From: Cryptomeria japonica
Taxonomy: Eukaryota; Streptophyta; Pinopsida; Cupressales; Cupressaceae
DNA: 64,000 nucleotides
NCBI RefSeq assembly: GCF_030272615.1
Contig: NC_081409.1
Coordinates: forward strand, 914,798,340 to 914,862,339
Direction of reading: 5' to 3'
Within the stretch, counting starts at the first letter, position 1, and the number at the start of each line of letters is the position of its first letter. Shown here piece by piece: positions 34,611-47,858 of this stretch. Under the pieces are notes generated by a model. That model made no database searches and was not told where the DNA came from. It saw nothing but the letters and a program-made list of their open reading frames with translations. Made by a program: the position numbers and the translations under genes.

Positions 34611-34885
34611 GACTATGATGAATAAAATACATTCTTAATTGTTGTTCCATTGAATTGTTGTGAGTTTCTTTGTTTAGGTGTGTGGTTGAATAATATTTTA
34701 TGGGACCTCTCAACTATAATTGCTTTGACAAACCAACGAGCAACAATCAATTTTCATGATTGTTCGCTTCAAAGCAAAAAAAATAAAATTTCAAAAGGTG
34801 GAATAAGATTGCATATATAAATATATCTCATTGACATAACCACACCCACAATTTAGTTTAAGAGGAAAAAAGTCTTAAGGTAGGA

Positions 34886-36235
34886 ATGGCGGAAAAATTA
34901 AATATTTCTATGCTCTATTTAGGAGATGACTCCCAAATTATTGTTAATGCATTGATCAAAGGGGAGACAAAGGTGCGGAGACAATACAAATATTTAAATT
35001 ATAAGAAATAGTCTAGCTTCATTCACTAAATTTAAAATTTCCCACGTAGTGTGTGAGGGGAATACGGTTATTGACATGATTTAAAAGGTGGTGGTGGCTT
35101 TTAACGAAGAGGGAGAGAAAGATGTTTGGGAATATTACCGTTAGGTAGATTTAGATCTTTGATATCCCTCGTATGCCACCACCCTCAAGGTCATCATTTC
35201 AAGTGATGGCATTAATGGTGAAAATAAAGAAGGGAACGATTTCTCAAAAAGATGGCTTGTTATTTATGCAACCAAATGCCACGACCAAACGACACAAGGG
35301 TTGGTGGTGTCGAGTGAGGTGAGTCTGCAACATGGAGGCCAACATCACTCTCATCATAATGAAACAACAACTTGCCTTCCTGGCCAGGTCATGGAGAAAA
35401 GACTAAAGGGTTTATTTAAGTATGGTGACTCAATTTTTTTATAGATCATGGAAGCCTTGTTGGGGGAGGAATTCATGCAGGTGGAGCATTGGTATTGAAC
35501 AAATATAGAAATTGTTTTGATGGTGATGGTGTGAGGATTGGAATTCAAGAAAAAGGAGGAGGTGTCATGGGTATTGCAGAGATGTGTGGATGAGAATGGT
35601 TGTATGGCATGGAATCGCTTTTGGTGAGGGCTTAGTCTGGTGCAGGTTTCTTGGTTGATGAAGATGTACCAAATTTGGAGGATGCATCGTGACCATTGCT
35701 ACCATTTATTCATTAGAGCCTCAATTCCAACAAAGATGAGTCTCATGTGGTAGTAATGATTGGAGGGGATGAATTGAAGGCATTTCTACAATGGAAGTAA
35801 ATGGAGTGTGGTGGTAGGGAGGAAACAAAAAATGACAAGAGCAAGGCAAGTGTGGAGATAAATCTCAACAACTACTAGATTAATGGTCCGATTGTATTTG
35901 GTTTGAAGAAAAAATGATGTACATTTTGAAATAGTTGATAAATTTGTGCAATTTTGTATGTTTTGTATATTTTGTATGGATGGGTACATTTATTGTATGT
36001 AGAAGGCGGGTGGGCTAATTTCAAGTCTTTGGTTTGGGTGTAAACTTTGATGGATTGTACCTTTTGAATGGTATGAGAGATTAAGGGCACTAATTTTGGG
36101 TTGTTTTGCACTGTATTTTGGGGTGTGGTAGGGTAGATGGAATTTTGGTGTGGATGGTAGGGTGGGATTGTTTTACTAAAATTCTTAGACTTGATCGATG
36201 TAATACATTTTGACATTAATATATAAAAAAACATT
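34886..36235 (+). pseudogene. 3' end of a decayed LINE (RNase H remnant, 3' UTR, short A tail)
   Basis: From 34886 the frame reads AEKLNISMLYLGDDSQIIVN, the usual 'LEGDSQ..' core of the RNase H domain at the C terminus of plant L1 LINEs. After a frameshift near 34990-35010 it continues with KFKISHVVCEGNTVIDMI, matching the 'H..REGN..AD' motif, then stops at about 35087. The rest, to about 36228, is non-coding and G/T-rich. It ends in AATATATAAAAAAA, like a LINE 3' UTR with a residual tail. Upstream RT and endonuclease are absent, as expected of a 5'-truncated insertion. It lies head-on to the minus-strand LINE to its right. Confidence 0.55.
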
Positions 36236-36240
36236 ATTAT

Positions 36241-36689
36241 GAGCTAAAAAAAATGATTTAATTAAATAAGTTTGAAAAAGCTATGTGTTTTTTTTATGAA
36301 TACATGTGCCAATATTTGTGTTAGATTAAAAATATAATATAAATATCCATAGAAAAAGATAGGGGGACATGAACTCACCCCTCCAAGTCACATGGGAAAA
36401 GTGTGGAAATCAGAACTAGTGTCACTTGGGAAGAGCCCAAAAAGAAGAGGCAAAGCTTGGAAAGCAAAGAAACAACTTAACAAAATCATAGGCATAAGGG
36501 CAAGGCTTAAGCAAAATAAAACCAACACCAATTTATGTAGCAAGAGGGATCCAACGGGTTGCAAAGGAGGATCTTTGTCCTCTAGTTTTCCACATACATC
36601 AATAGGGTTTGGGGTAACATCAGGTAGGGACCACCCCTCAAACATTAGTCTCCCCCTCTTCTTTATCTTTAGTCTACTTAGGAGAAATG
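36241..36689. other. Non-coding stretch between the two LINE remnants
   Basis: I see no clear gene. Short ORFs on both strands have no family signature. It may be 3' sequence of the minus-strand LINE. Confidence 0.4.
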
Positions 36690-39600
36690 ACCAAATCTAA
36701 ATGAGGGAAGCTCTTTATTGGAATCAATCCACCCACCACAACTGTTAGTCGAAGGATACCATTGCCACCATAGGTAGACAACCTTGCACCACCTAAAGGC
36801 CACTTAAAGGCAATAGCCTCGTGCAAAGTAGAAGTAGAGTGCCACTGAGTCAAACCACCCTTGTCACTAGAGTGGCAACAAGGGGCCCAGGACCTTGGCA
36901 AGTGACAATATCAAGCAAAGAAACTCCTTTGCTAATGGCCTCGAGAAGGAGACTAATTGTGAGAGATGGAACTATCAACAAGCACTCTAGCCATGGTGCA
37001 TGAGGCATTACCCCAATGCTCAAGTAGCTCCTAAAGGTAGGATACATCCATAGCCACTTTATTCACTTGACCATGAATTTGCATCATGACATTATTACAA
37101 GTGGTTGCTTTAGTATAAAGAAAAATAGAAGTATCAATCGAGTTGCGATGAAAAAGAGTTTTACATTTGTATCTTTCCATAGAGAAAATAGGATCTCCAC
37201 CTTGAAAGCATGCCAAATCTAGGTATATTATAAAGGGATGTGAGGCTAGTCCCCCAAGAGAACCATATGCCAAGAAAAAGATTCTGGGTGAAAGGGGTGA
37301 AAAAAATCATTACTCCATAATTACTGGGCATGATGGCAAAACCAAAAGAGATGTTAAAAATTGACTCAGGTTGGCCACAAAAAGGGTACCATGGGTCCAT
37401 GACTCTATGTGTCTGAGATGGGAACTATCAGGCAAGCCTTCGAAAATAATACACCAAGCAAAATGAGCAAGCTTGGGTTCTATAATTACCAACCAGACAG
37501 TGTTAAAACACCTTTACCAAATAGGCAATGGTGACTGAAAATGCCACAACGAAATTTCCAAGCCACGTGGTGAAACCCCTTGCGATCCTTTACAGAGGCC
37601 CAAAGGAAATCATGAAGAAGATTCTCAAGTTTCAGATACAAGGAATTGGAAGGAGCGCAACAAGAAGAATAATACACATGGGTGGCTGCTAAGATTTTAG
37701 AACAAACCTAAAATTTACTAGCTAAGGACAAAGGCTTAGTAATCGAAAGGAGGGCTTCTTCTCGATTTTGGAAAGAAAACATTCCAAATATAAATTTGAG
37801 ATGATTGAAAGGAAAAAGGAATGCCCAAGAAGTGAAAAAATTTCCCCATGTCCAACCACTTCCACCCATGACTAGAAAGCCAAGATAGCATGGGAAGGAA
37901 GGACTAAAGATAACACTGCATTTTATACCATTGAATGACCAAACAAAAAGTATCGAGGCATTGAAGAGCCTCTTTGATATTTTTCTTCTCCTCAATAAGA
38001 GGAAGAAAAGAATCATCCACAAAATGACCATTAACCAACTAAGTAAAAGACTTAGGCAGAGCAATTCCTCGAACTCTCCTAGTGGAGATAGAGTTTGCCA
38101 ATAGATAGCCAAACCTTTCAATAGTAAGAACATAAAGAGAGGGAACAAGAGGACAAACCCGGTGGATAGTAGTGGAGACAAAACATGGAAGAATGACAAC
38201 CATTGATGGTGATGCAAGCAAAAGCATCTCCAAAAAATATTTGTACGAATTGAATGAAACAAGGGCCAAAACCAAGGGCTCTCAACATAGCTAGAATAAA
38301 AGGCCACTTGATACGATAATAGGCTTTATAAAAATCAATTTTAAGGAAAAGGGAAACTTTCTTAGAGTGTCAATCCCATTCCATAGCTTCCCAGACAACA
38401 ATAATGTTGCCCAGAATAAATATGGATTTGATAAAACTTGTTTTCTTGGGGTGAACAATTTGAAGAAGTAGATGTCATGTTTTCAAAGCTAGGGTCTTGA
38501 CTATGATCTCATAAGAGACATTGAGGAGGGTAATAGGCCACCACTTACAAATATCTTCTGGGTCAACAAATTTAGGTATGGATTTGATATTGCCTTTAGT
38601 GATAAGCTTGCCTAATGACTAGTTATGAAAATCCTCTAGATAAGCCATGTGTAAGTCAAAACCAACACAGGGCCAAAGGACTTTGTAATAGATACACGAG
38701 AAACCATCACAACTAGGAGCCTTGTCATTTGCCATGGAACTAATAACCTCCTTTAAATCCTCTAGGGTGAGCAATTTCTCATAGAAGTTGAACTGGGCCT
38801 TAAAGAGTTGGCATGGCACAACTTTGAGATAATCCTGGAGAATCCTATTGCACTTAGGAGAAACTTCATACGCAATGAAAACTTTCTCATAATGACAGAC
38901 AAAAGTTGGAGAATGTTTGGTGACTTGAAGAGCAACAACTACCCTTCTTTGATTTTTTTTTAATGCTTGGAAAAGAATGATGAGTTCAAATAGCCAAAAA
39001 AACTCTTTAGAAGTTTATGTTGATGTGGTGATTGATCATGCAAGTATTGTGCACTTGCTATGTATCCTCGCAAAGTTTTTTTTTGCCATTTTTTGTTGAA
39101 AAATCGACACTGAAAAAACCCTAAAAATAGCCAACTTTGTATGTTGCCCTAAAAATTGCATGTTTTAAGCGGTTGGAATGTAAAAGGCATTGTAATGGTG
39201 TTGTACTGATTTACTGGCTAATAAGAAAAGGTTGGACGACTGTGTTCTATGGATGTAGCCCATCTTGGGTGAAGCACGTTAAATCTCTATGTTATTTGTG
39301 TTATGTATTTTTCTTCATCTTTTGTGTTTGTATCTACGTATAATTGTTAATTTATATTTGCTCCAGATTTGCCTAAACCCTAACAGTTCGGTTGCCAACT
39401 TTAAACTACTGAACTTTGGCTTTTATTTGAGCCCCTCTGGTGGCATGAGCATTAACAATTTGCTTTTGTTGCCTCAACTGAGCCACCTGAACTTGTAGGG
39501 TTGGCAAGAAGGGATCAACAAAGAGAGCTTATGTGCCAAGCCAAAGATCTAAGGTGGTATCCTCGTATGATTGTCAATGGAAATTAGCAAGTCATTGCCC

Positions 39601-41490
39601 ATCAATGCAAAGAAAGTATGTTGTGCATTGAATAGCACAGTTCCACCATGCAATCAACCCAGACTACTGAGTGGAACAACATTCAAGATTCCAAACCTAT
39701 TAAATGTGAGCCAATGTGGGCTTGTGACTCAACAAAGAGGTATTCAAGAAAAATTGCATTTTGGAGGTTCACACACCATTCAATGTCAAACTTAATGGTG
39801 TAGTGGTTTGATGAAGTGACTTCGGGGAGAGGTATAACGAGCAAAGCTTGACAAGATGCAAATGAAAAGAAGGACTAAGATGTAATCATGACATGATCAA
39901 GCCGTTTTGAGGACTTTGCCATTTCTCGCTCGAAAATTGCTCCACATATGCCATACAATTTGAGGATGACGACAATAAGAATTGGGATCATAAAACCACA
40001 CCTCTCATTCACTAGTTGTCCAACAAAAAGGTACCAAGCCTTCCTTATCAAATGCCATCTCAACCATATTGAAATTCCTATATAGAACCCAAGTAGCAGG
40101 GGGCATTAAATCCACGATCCATTGCCAAAAGGCAAATCTTTGAACAACATCATTAAGAGCATAAATATTAATGATCCCCAAAAAATGATTTTTGGTTGAC
40201 ATGAGGATCCACACCAAATGGTGGGTAGGATTAGACCCATGGTCAACAATATAGGAATGCCATTGTAGTGCAAGAAGAGTAACAACCCATCCATGACCAA
40301 CCTCATGTTTGGAAGCAAAAGCCGGACCAACTAGCCAAATAAACCGACATGCAGCCAAAACCATGAAAGAAGCAATTTTAATTTCCTAAAGACATAATAC
40401 ATCAATACTAGGATAATTTTGCAAAGTATCCAGCATGGAATACTTCCCGGTGAGATCGATGAGACCTCTTATGTTCCACGAGAGAAAATTCATGTAACAT
40501 ATTCTTGTATGCCATCAATGTCCTTGAGAGGAGGAGAATTGGTTATGCAAGAAGGTGGAAGCTAACTAAAACTCAAGCAGCCCACTCCTCCATTTCTTTG
40601 GAAAAATCTCGCCTTCCTTAGTAGACCTAAATGCTCTATAAGAATGATGTAATTGATTACCTTGAGCTAAAAGCACTAAGGTTGGCTGAGTTTGAACCAA
40701 AGGTTGATAAATTGAAGCCTTAATAGTATTAGCAACAATAATATCTTTCACCTTCTCCAAAGGGTTTGAAATCAGAGGTGGTAGATTAGAAACTGTAGGT
40801 TCTTGGGCTTAGCGGTTGCAGTTCCAGAAGAGATGGCCTTGCATTTATATGTTACCGTTGTCCATTTTTCTTCTGGTTTGGTCGCCTCCAAAGAAGCATG
40901 TGAAGACTCTATAGTCTTACTTGAGGTTTTATCTCTTGGAGCAGCTAGAGGGTAATCCTTGATCTCATGATTGACATATTAACAATGAAAACAAGTATTA
41001 GACAGATTCACATAGAGTGAACACTAGGTGTGCTGAAGGCCTCTTATCTGAAACACAATCATGTCCTTTAGGTTATGAGACAAATCTACTTCAACACATA
41101 TCCAATTTTGGGATCAAGCATGATATAACCTATTTGGTTTGACACAAATCACCTTTCTAAGAGAAGCAACAATGGAAGAAAGAAAATGCCAACAAGGCAA
41201 AGGAAGACCTAGGAATTCAACACAAACTGGGACTCGGAGTTTCTTATCATTAAAGACACAAAAGTCTCGAAACCAGAGTTGAAAAACAAGTAAGGACAAC
41301 TTAATATACAAGGGGCATTCCGAAAAATGAGTTGTACATGGTTAACCTCGGCAAAACGAAACAAAAGAAAGCCTTTGGTAAGGTTTTGGATGCCAACGCG
41401 GTGGATCCCATGAGGGATCCATGCCTTGGCAACCCATTTTTGAAGCATGCTTTCATGGGGGATCCTCCCAAGAAAATAACCAATAAGTGT
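36690..41490 (-). pseudogene. Decayed L1-type LINE (DUF4283, endonuclease, RT, zinc-finger region)
   Basis: Fragments appear in the right order on the minus strand. At 41450-41110 there is a DUF4283-like region (WVAKAWIPHGIHRVGIQNL, then KGFLLFRFAEVN). At 40365-39880 there is an APE-type endonuclease (LGIINIYALNDVVQR, then WVLYRNFNMVE, where the usual GDFN is RNFN). RT spans 38820-37700 (MANDKAPSCDGFSCIYYK; KIDFYKAYYRIKWPFILAML; VDDSF as the remnant of the catalytic box). At 37500-37160 there is a zf-RVT-like segment (PKLAHFAWCIIFEGLP; PFCGQPES). Many stops and frameshifts break it, and the RT catalytic region is mutated. The 3' limit near 36690 is approximate. A LINE of this kind would nick and reverse-transcribe its RNA; this copy is dead. 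Confidence 0.75.
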
Positions 41491-41536
41491 AAATTGCTCT
41501 AATCATTGACATACATAATCAAATTTTGGAGTGGGT

Positions 41537-41661
41537 GAAACCACATTCGGGGGATTATCAGAAGGCATACCTCATGAAAGAAACCACATTCGGGGGATTA
41601 TCAGAAGGCATACCTCATGAAAGAAACCACATTCGAGGGATTATCAAAAGGCATACCTCAT
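41537..41661. repeat. Three tandem copies of a 43-bp unit
   Basis: Units start GAAACCACATTCGG at 41537, 41580 and 41623. The first two are identical apart from flanks; the third carries two substitutions and is followed by a T run. It lies just upstream of the decayed LINE. Confidence 0.95.
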
Positions 41662-42162
41662 GTTTTTTTTTGGAACAAATGTTCAAAGTCACTTGTTTGG
41701 TGGAGCCATTCATGCTAGATGCTAAAGGATCAACACCAGCATCCTAGCTTGAAGTTAGCCGTGGCCATTTAAAAACCTAAGAAATCCTCCAATAAATGAA
41801 GTTTGATACAAGACAAACACAAGAAATCCACAAACATAAGAAAAAAACAAAATCCTAATAGACCCAAAAATCATCCCAAAACTTAAAAAATCAATATGTT
41901 GTGATTTCAAACTTATTTAATAAATCATTTTGAAAAACATGAAATACATCAAGAACATTTTGCTGTTTCCATACCGAGTTCCTGTACAAATAGCCATTTA
42001 TGCACATAGAATTGGATAATTCCCAAATGTCCAATAAAATAATAATATTTATATTTATTTAATTAAATGGAATGTCTTCATAATTTTTTTTTTTGGATTA
42101 TTATCAGTATCAACAATCCCACGAGTACCCAAAAACAGCGCGACGTGCAAATTTTCAGGGCT

Positions 42163-42238
42163 CACGTGCTTTGCAATTCTTTTAATGAAACGAAAATTTT
42201 TATTGTATAATTTGTAATGGTATATTAATTGTATATAT
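42163..42238 (+). promoter_or_regulatory. Candidate host promoter: G-box and TATA box
   Basis: A perfect G-box CACGTG lies at 42163-42168, with a related GACGTGC at 42142-42148. TATATAT lies at 42232-42238, about 48 bases before the ATG at 42286. The local CG content (GCGCGACGTG, CCGACGCGGG) is unlike the surrounding repeats. G-boxes bind bZIP/bHLH factors in plants. Promoter activity is inferred. Confidence 0.45.
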
Positions 42239-42285
42239 CCGACGCGGGAGCTGATGTAGCAGGGTACAATCCGCAGAAAAAAGAT

Positions 42286-42379
42286 ATGGAGCCCCGAAAT
42301 ACTCGGGCTGTACTTTGCCTCTGCCTCTTTGCCCTCATGCTTTTCAGCTCAGCAAAGCTTGAGAGCCCAACATATCAAG
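42286..42379 (+). CDS. Candidate first exon of a secreted-protein gene
   Basis: The ATG at 42286 opens MEPRNTRAVLCLCLFALMLF, followed by SSAKLESPTYQ. That is a short basic N-end, a hydrophobic core of about 14 residues and a likely cleavage after SSA. The exon ends CAAG at 42379 before a GTAAAG donor (phase 1). If unspliced the frame stops at 42451-42453. The G-box/TATA arrangement upstream supports a genuine host gene. I could not find the next exon in the following 1.6 kb, which becomes repeat-like after about 43500, so the family is not recognised. It could also be a gene cut off by later insertions. Confidence 0.4.
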
Positions 42380-44041
42380 GTAAAGCTTCTCCTGGTATAA
42401 AATCATTAGAACTGGATATATGTACTCTGCATTTTTTCAAGCGTGTATGGTAATTTTCTGAATTGCCTTTTAGCCCAACTTTATTCACAAATGCATTTAA
42501 ATATTGGTTTAGATGTTCCTGTGATTGTCATGTGAGATTTTGAAATTTATATTTTCTTTCTTGCTTGTTATATTGAGTAATTTCGAGACACTCTATGCTG
42601 TGCAAAATTTTTGGTTTATGAAACCCAATAGTATAAATTTGTTTGATACCTGGTAGTTAATCAAGCAAGACTACATAGAATTTGGGAATACTGTTTCTGG
42701 ATAAACTGCGTAGTAGTTTTTAACATTAACGCTACATAAAATTTAATTTTCATCCGCCTTGAAGATTATTATTTTTGTTTGTTAAATCCTGGGTGATGGT
42801 ACTGGGTATGTTTGGAAGGCATCTTTAATGTTTGTAGTTACATTCGAATGCATCCCATAATTGTCACACCACAACTCAATGGCACTTGAGATATACCCAT
42901 AATAAGCGGTAATGATATTTCTTTAGTCCATGTACATGATTTAGAATGCGTGGAACTGACTGCATAAGTATTTTTTTTCTGCTGAAAAGAAATATAATTA
43001 TTTGACGTGAAAATAATTACACATTCAGACACATTAGATTTCCTCAGTCCATAGTAATTACACAGTTATCTCCAGAAGCATACCAAATCATACTCATAAT
43101 TGTTGGACTGACAACAATGGGCTCAATAACTCTTTGCAGAGGACGGTGTAGCTTTATTCAAAATGATTGTAAATATATTTACACCATCGGTGCCCCAATC
43201 GTTTTAGGCATATAATTTGGAATAGATCACCCCCTTCGGTGCCTCAGTTATTTAAACCAATTTAGGCATCTCTTAACCGTCAGATTACAACCTGACCACA
43301 TGCTGGAGTTATAGACCTGTTTGGGCAAGAGATTCACAACCCCTTGGATTTCTCAGGCAGATTAGCTTTTCAAATAACTTCCAAGGGTTTTTGGGAAGCA
43401 TCACTTTTTGCAACTTCTGATTTAATTCTGAAATTGTTAAATAGAGATAGATGCCTACATTGAGAATCTTAAGTTTGCAGAGTCATTTCTTTGTTTTTAT
43501 TGTCATCAATTGAAGGGTGTCTTTGTCCGGGTTTGAAATTGGTCCAGGATAATGTATAGCGAGTCACGACTAAGTCTCGTTCATGTGACATGATCACTAG
43601 AGGAGTTCACTTCTAGAGGGTTTTGTCATGGGAGAGGACAAGTTGGAGCACTTTCTACAATTGAAAAAAGTGTTTAAATGACAAGCCTGATCATGGAGCA
43701 CTCTTTGAGTCTTTCAGCAAGTGTTTAGTATCAATACCAGAGGAAGATTGCAGTCCAAGGGTTTTTGATAAGGAATTCAAGTGGAAGAGAGTAGACCATG
43801 TGAAAGTGTGCCTAGCAAATTTTTGCCCAAGTTTGAGTGTCTCAGTCAGTCTAGAAGCACACCTATTAGTTTGAGGACAACTTAAAAGTGGCAATGACTG
43901 CCTGGTGCAAGCCCGGGAGTATTATACCAGTGTTTAAGTGGTCAAGACTCAAGGGGACTGCACCTATTGTTGGAAATCGTTGTCATCATGTCAAAGGCGT
44001 TCAAATACCAAGATTGGAGGATAGATTGTGCCAAAGTTATT
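42380..44041. other. Possible intron, then repeat-like sequence
   Basis: To about 43000 the sequence is T-rich and intron-like after the GTAAAG donor. From about 43500 it resembles retroelement-associated sequence. I see no coding region. Confidence 0.4.
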
Positions 44042-45648
44042 TGTAATGTCCCCCTTTTTGTAAAAACCCTAGTTCTTGCCCTAAATCACCATTTCTATGT
44101 AAAACTACAAATGGAACAAGATGCGTACCTGATTGGGATCCTGCAATAGGTTAGGAAACCATTGAAATGTCTATAAACCATAATATAAATCTTCTAAAAA
44201 GGATAATTAAACATAAATTCTGTATACCTAGGGTTAGGAACATTAAAACCATAGTTATGTCTAATTCCTTATTGGAACTCAACCATAGGAGAGTGGGAGT
44301 AAGGAGGAACGATAAGGTGTCCAAGAGATCCTCTACCCTAGGCCCAAGAGTGGAGCGAAAGCCAAAGCCCCCTTGGCCTCATGGGACCATTGGTCAACTA
44401 CCATGAGGCGGCCTACCTAGTGAGGTATCCTATCACTGTTATCTTTCATCACTTCCATCCTTATCCTTCTTCTCGTGATTGGAATTCCCCTTTAAGTCTA
44501 TTTCTCCCAAATCAACCATGTCTTGTGGGGTTAGGCAAAGAATGTAACCGAGTTCCTTGACTCCTCCATTTAAGGGCCCTCAAAGTCCTGGATGCCACTT
44601 TGGTCGTTCTAGAACGGCCTACTTACGAGCCCCTCGTCACCCCTTCATTACATCTAATACCCTTCCTTAGAAGAATGTATTTCTAAACATACTTAATTAT
44701 TCTTTTAAGTTGTGTATTACATATTTACATTGAGTAAAGCATACCATGAATAACTTACATACATAATTTCTAGTTAACATAGTTATAAGTTTCTAAGATA
44801 ACTGAGTCATTAACTGACATTGTTAATTCTAGTTGTTGTTATTCTTAACTCCTGTGGATCTAATGATTAATTTCAGAATACTCATGCTTAAAGCATAGCA
44901 TAGATCTTACAAGTAATTAGGACCTCTTTCCTTTCTCTTGATTGGAACTGTTGCTGTCCTAACCACTGCTGTTGCTGACTGAATTTAATCTCCTATTACC
45001 TTTGATGGATAATAATCGGCTTGCCCCTTTATTGTTTCTGATTTTCTCCCTTACCTGAATTAATTATCCATCTCTGTTCTTAATTATTGTCTTTGCTTAA
45101 TTACATTCATCACTGCCTTAGTTGATAATAAGACCACTCTTCAATAACAATTATATATGCCTTGATTGCTGTCTTTTTGAAGTCATGATTTACAATTAAT
45201 TGTTGATCCTTGGTCTTTTCTATCATCCCCATCCTCCTTTCTTATATCTTTCAATGTGAGGGAGAGGTCACACCTCTTCATCATGTATGCCCTTTGGCAA
45301 GAGACACACCCTTTCCACCATTAGCACCCTTTGAAAGAGTGCAACTCTTCATTATATCTGCCCTTTGAAAGGGGCACAACCTTTCAGAATGGGATCTGCA
45401 CATCTTATTTAAATCAGATCTGCACTTCTGCTTCCCAAATTATCCCCCTCTCAAATGAGGATCTCTTCTCCCTTTTATATCTCATGTTTGAGGGAGTCAC
45501 AACTTTTCATTTTATGTCTTTTGACCATTCATTAACTTAATTAAATTTCAATTATATTCTTTTATATTTTAATTTTATTTTTATTTTTATTCTTTTGAAT
45601 TTTAATTATATTAATAATAAAATTCTATTTCAAAGTGGGGACATTATA
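44042..45648 (+). repeat. LTR-like block with inverted termini TGTAATGTCCCC / GGGGACATTATA
   Basis: It starts TGTAATGTCCCC and ends GGGGACATTATA, a 12-bp terminal inversion with one mismatch. The length of 1.6 kb suits an LTR. The final base pair is TA rather than CA, and I found no target duplication (TTATT on the left, GTCTG on the right). This is therefore a degraded solo LTR or part of a larger element. A related start (TGTAATGTCCCC) occurs at 60739. Confidence 0.5.
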
Positions 45649-47800
45649 GTCTGCCTCACTCAAGATTGCCTGCCCTCAAGCAATGAATGGAGTGTTCAAA
45701 ATGGCTTCCAATATGACGATTTTTTAGGATTATGGATTTGAAGTAGAATCGTACGGATGAAGAAAGAAAAAGTCGTACGGGCTGAAGCCATACACTGTAT
45801 GGATATTGAATGTGAGTTGCATAGAGGAAGTCTGTCCATATGCCAAGGAAGAAAGTTCGTATGTTGTACAAAAAAGAGAAGTGAGTAAAACATTGTACCT
45901 TGTAAGTAAAGCAGTATGAAGGAGTGAACTGTATAGGCTGCAAGAGCAAAGGGGCAATCAAATCATACGAGGAGCAGGGGCAGAGACACATCCATACAGG
46001 GTGGAGACATATCTATATGGGAAGAACAAATTGTATGTATGGGCTCCAAGCAGATTGTATGTATCCCCATCCTCATTGCTATGTCTTGAACATCCTAATG
46101 TTGTAAACTTGAACCCCTTGATGTAGTGGTCATAGTCCTTGCAAGTACAATGTTTGAGTCCTTATGATGCTCTAAATTTCTTGAATTACATCTTTCCTTG
46201 ATGCTCCTCGAAGTCTCCTCTATGTGTTGTCCTTCGTAACCTCCTTGCTTGCGTTCCATGCCTTGATCCTACAAACAATCAAATCACAAATTAAAACATA
46301 ACTAGCTTTGATTAACTCTTCCGAAACTATCTTTCCTTGATCACAATTACATTTCATCTTGAACCTTGCATTGATCCTCACTTAGACTTGAATTCCTTGC
46401 CTTGATGTGGGGTATCTCCATATTGTACTAGCTTTGAATCTTGGATATGTGAAGGAAATTTAAGATAATTGTAAAGTTTCCTCATCTCACTGCTATAGTC
46501 TGAACATCTTGACATTGTAAAGCTATCTTCATGTAATGGTTGTCATGCCTTGAATCCTTCATCTTGCATATGCATTTGTGATATCCTTTTCACGCCTTGA
46601 AGTCTTGACTTCCTTGTGTTGCCATCTTGAACTCGTGGAAGTGCATCTCCTCTATCATATTGAAAACCATGATGCTAGCCTCCCTTGCATGTGATTGAAT
46701 CTTGATGTTGTCTTTGCAATATGCTTGTGAAGTCCTCTCTCCAAGTCACACCTTTTGTTACATACCTCTTTTCAATAAGGTTGCTAATGAATAATGCAAT
46801 TGTGATCACTATATCATCTGTGTTTATTTCTGCTTATGTGCATGTGAAATCTTTATTAAGCTATATTAAGAGCCTGAGAGATTAATATTGACAATGTTAT
46901 TTCATATATTTGCGAATACTGAGAAGATAAGAATAGTCTAACCATTTTTATATTACCCAGTGGATGCAGGATGAGAAACACCTTTGAAGGGAGAGAGAGA
47001 GAGTATCATCAAGGAGAGGTTTGTGGACTTCGGGATTGATCGAACTTGCCATCGAATTGTGAACTTGGAGTTAGGTCGTTATGAAGTTAACTTGTCACCT
47101 TGGCATTTAGGGTGGTTGTTTCGTCTTGTTAGTTAGTAGGTAGTCAGTCTTTCCTTAGACGTCTTGTGGAAGTGAAGTGTTTGATGTTGCTTTTGGTTTA
47201 ATAATTGTAAAAATGATATTAATTGGATTGTAATTATTCTTCTAGCAATAATTTCTTTTATTTAATATAAAATATATACTTAGATGAGAATGTATATAAC
47301 ATATAGATATCTACGCATATCCTATGATACACGAGTCTTAAGTGAAGATATGTTTATATATTAAATGAAAAGAATTGAATATTTAAAAATTAAAGTATGT
47401 TATCGGCAAGAGAGCCAAAGCTTGCTTAATAATGGTAATAAAAGAGGGGAAGGCGTTACTTCTCTCCTTGATCACCTCGAGAGTTTGTCTTTCTTGAACC
47501 ACGTTCTTTGGTTGTCGCTAGTCTCTTGGATGGTGGTTTTCTTTGCACCACCTTATCCTTTTAAGGAGTTTTCTTTGCACCCTCTTGATTCGGTGGCTCA
47601 CTTGAAAAAGAAAACACAATATTCTCTCCTAGCGTTAAAAAGATAACATCTGTTTACTTTGCAAGGATATCATGGCATTTGTCTTTGTTCACAAAAAAGA
47701 AAAGGATTGCAATCAGTCTCAGGCAACTAAGTTTTCTTTGCACTGTTATACCTGGGGAAATCGCAAGGAATGTGGGAGAGAATCGTGTCATAATTAAGGT
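45649..47800. other. Non-coding repeat-like stretch
   Basis: I recognise no gene. Words such as CCTTGATGCTCCTCGAAGTC and CTTGAAGTC resemble 60060-60250, suggesting interior or leader sequence of related LTR elements. The word GTTTTCTTTGCAC recurs three times between 47535 and 47745. Confidence 0.4.
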
Positions 47801-47814
47801 TTCCTATCATCAGG

Positions 47815-47855
<41 letters not shown>

Positions 47856-47858
47856 ACA
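47815..47858. repeat. (CT)n(CA)n compound microsatellite
   Basis: About eight CT units are followed by about fourteen CA units. A short (TA)n run also lies at 48126-48139. Confidence 0.97.

Noticed and set aside
45656-45991. 111-codon minus-strand ORF
   Set aside because: Three overlapping short frames exist here, none with a recognisable domain, in a region that looks like retroelement leader.
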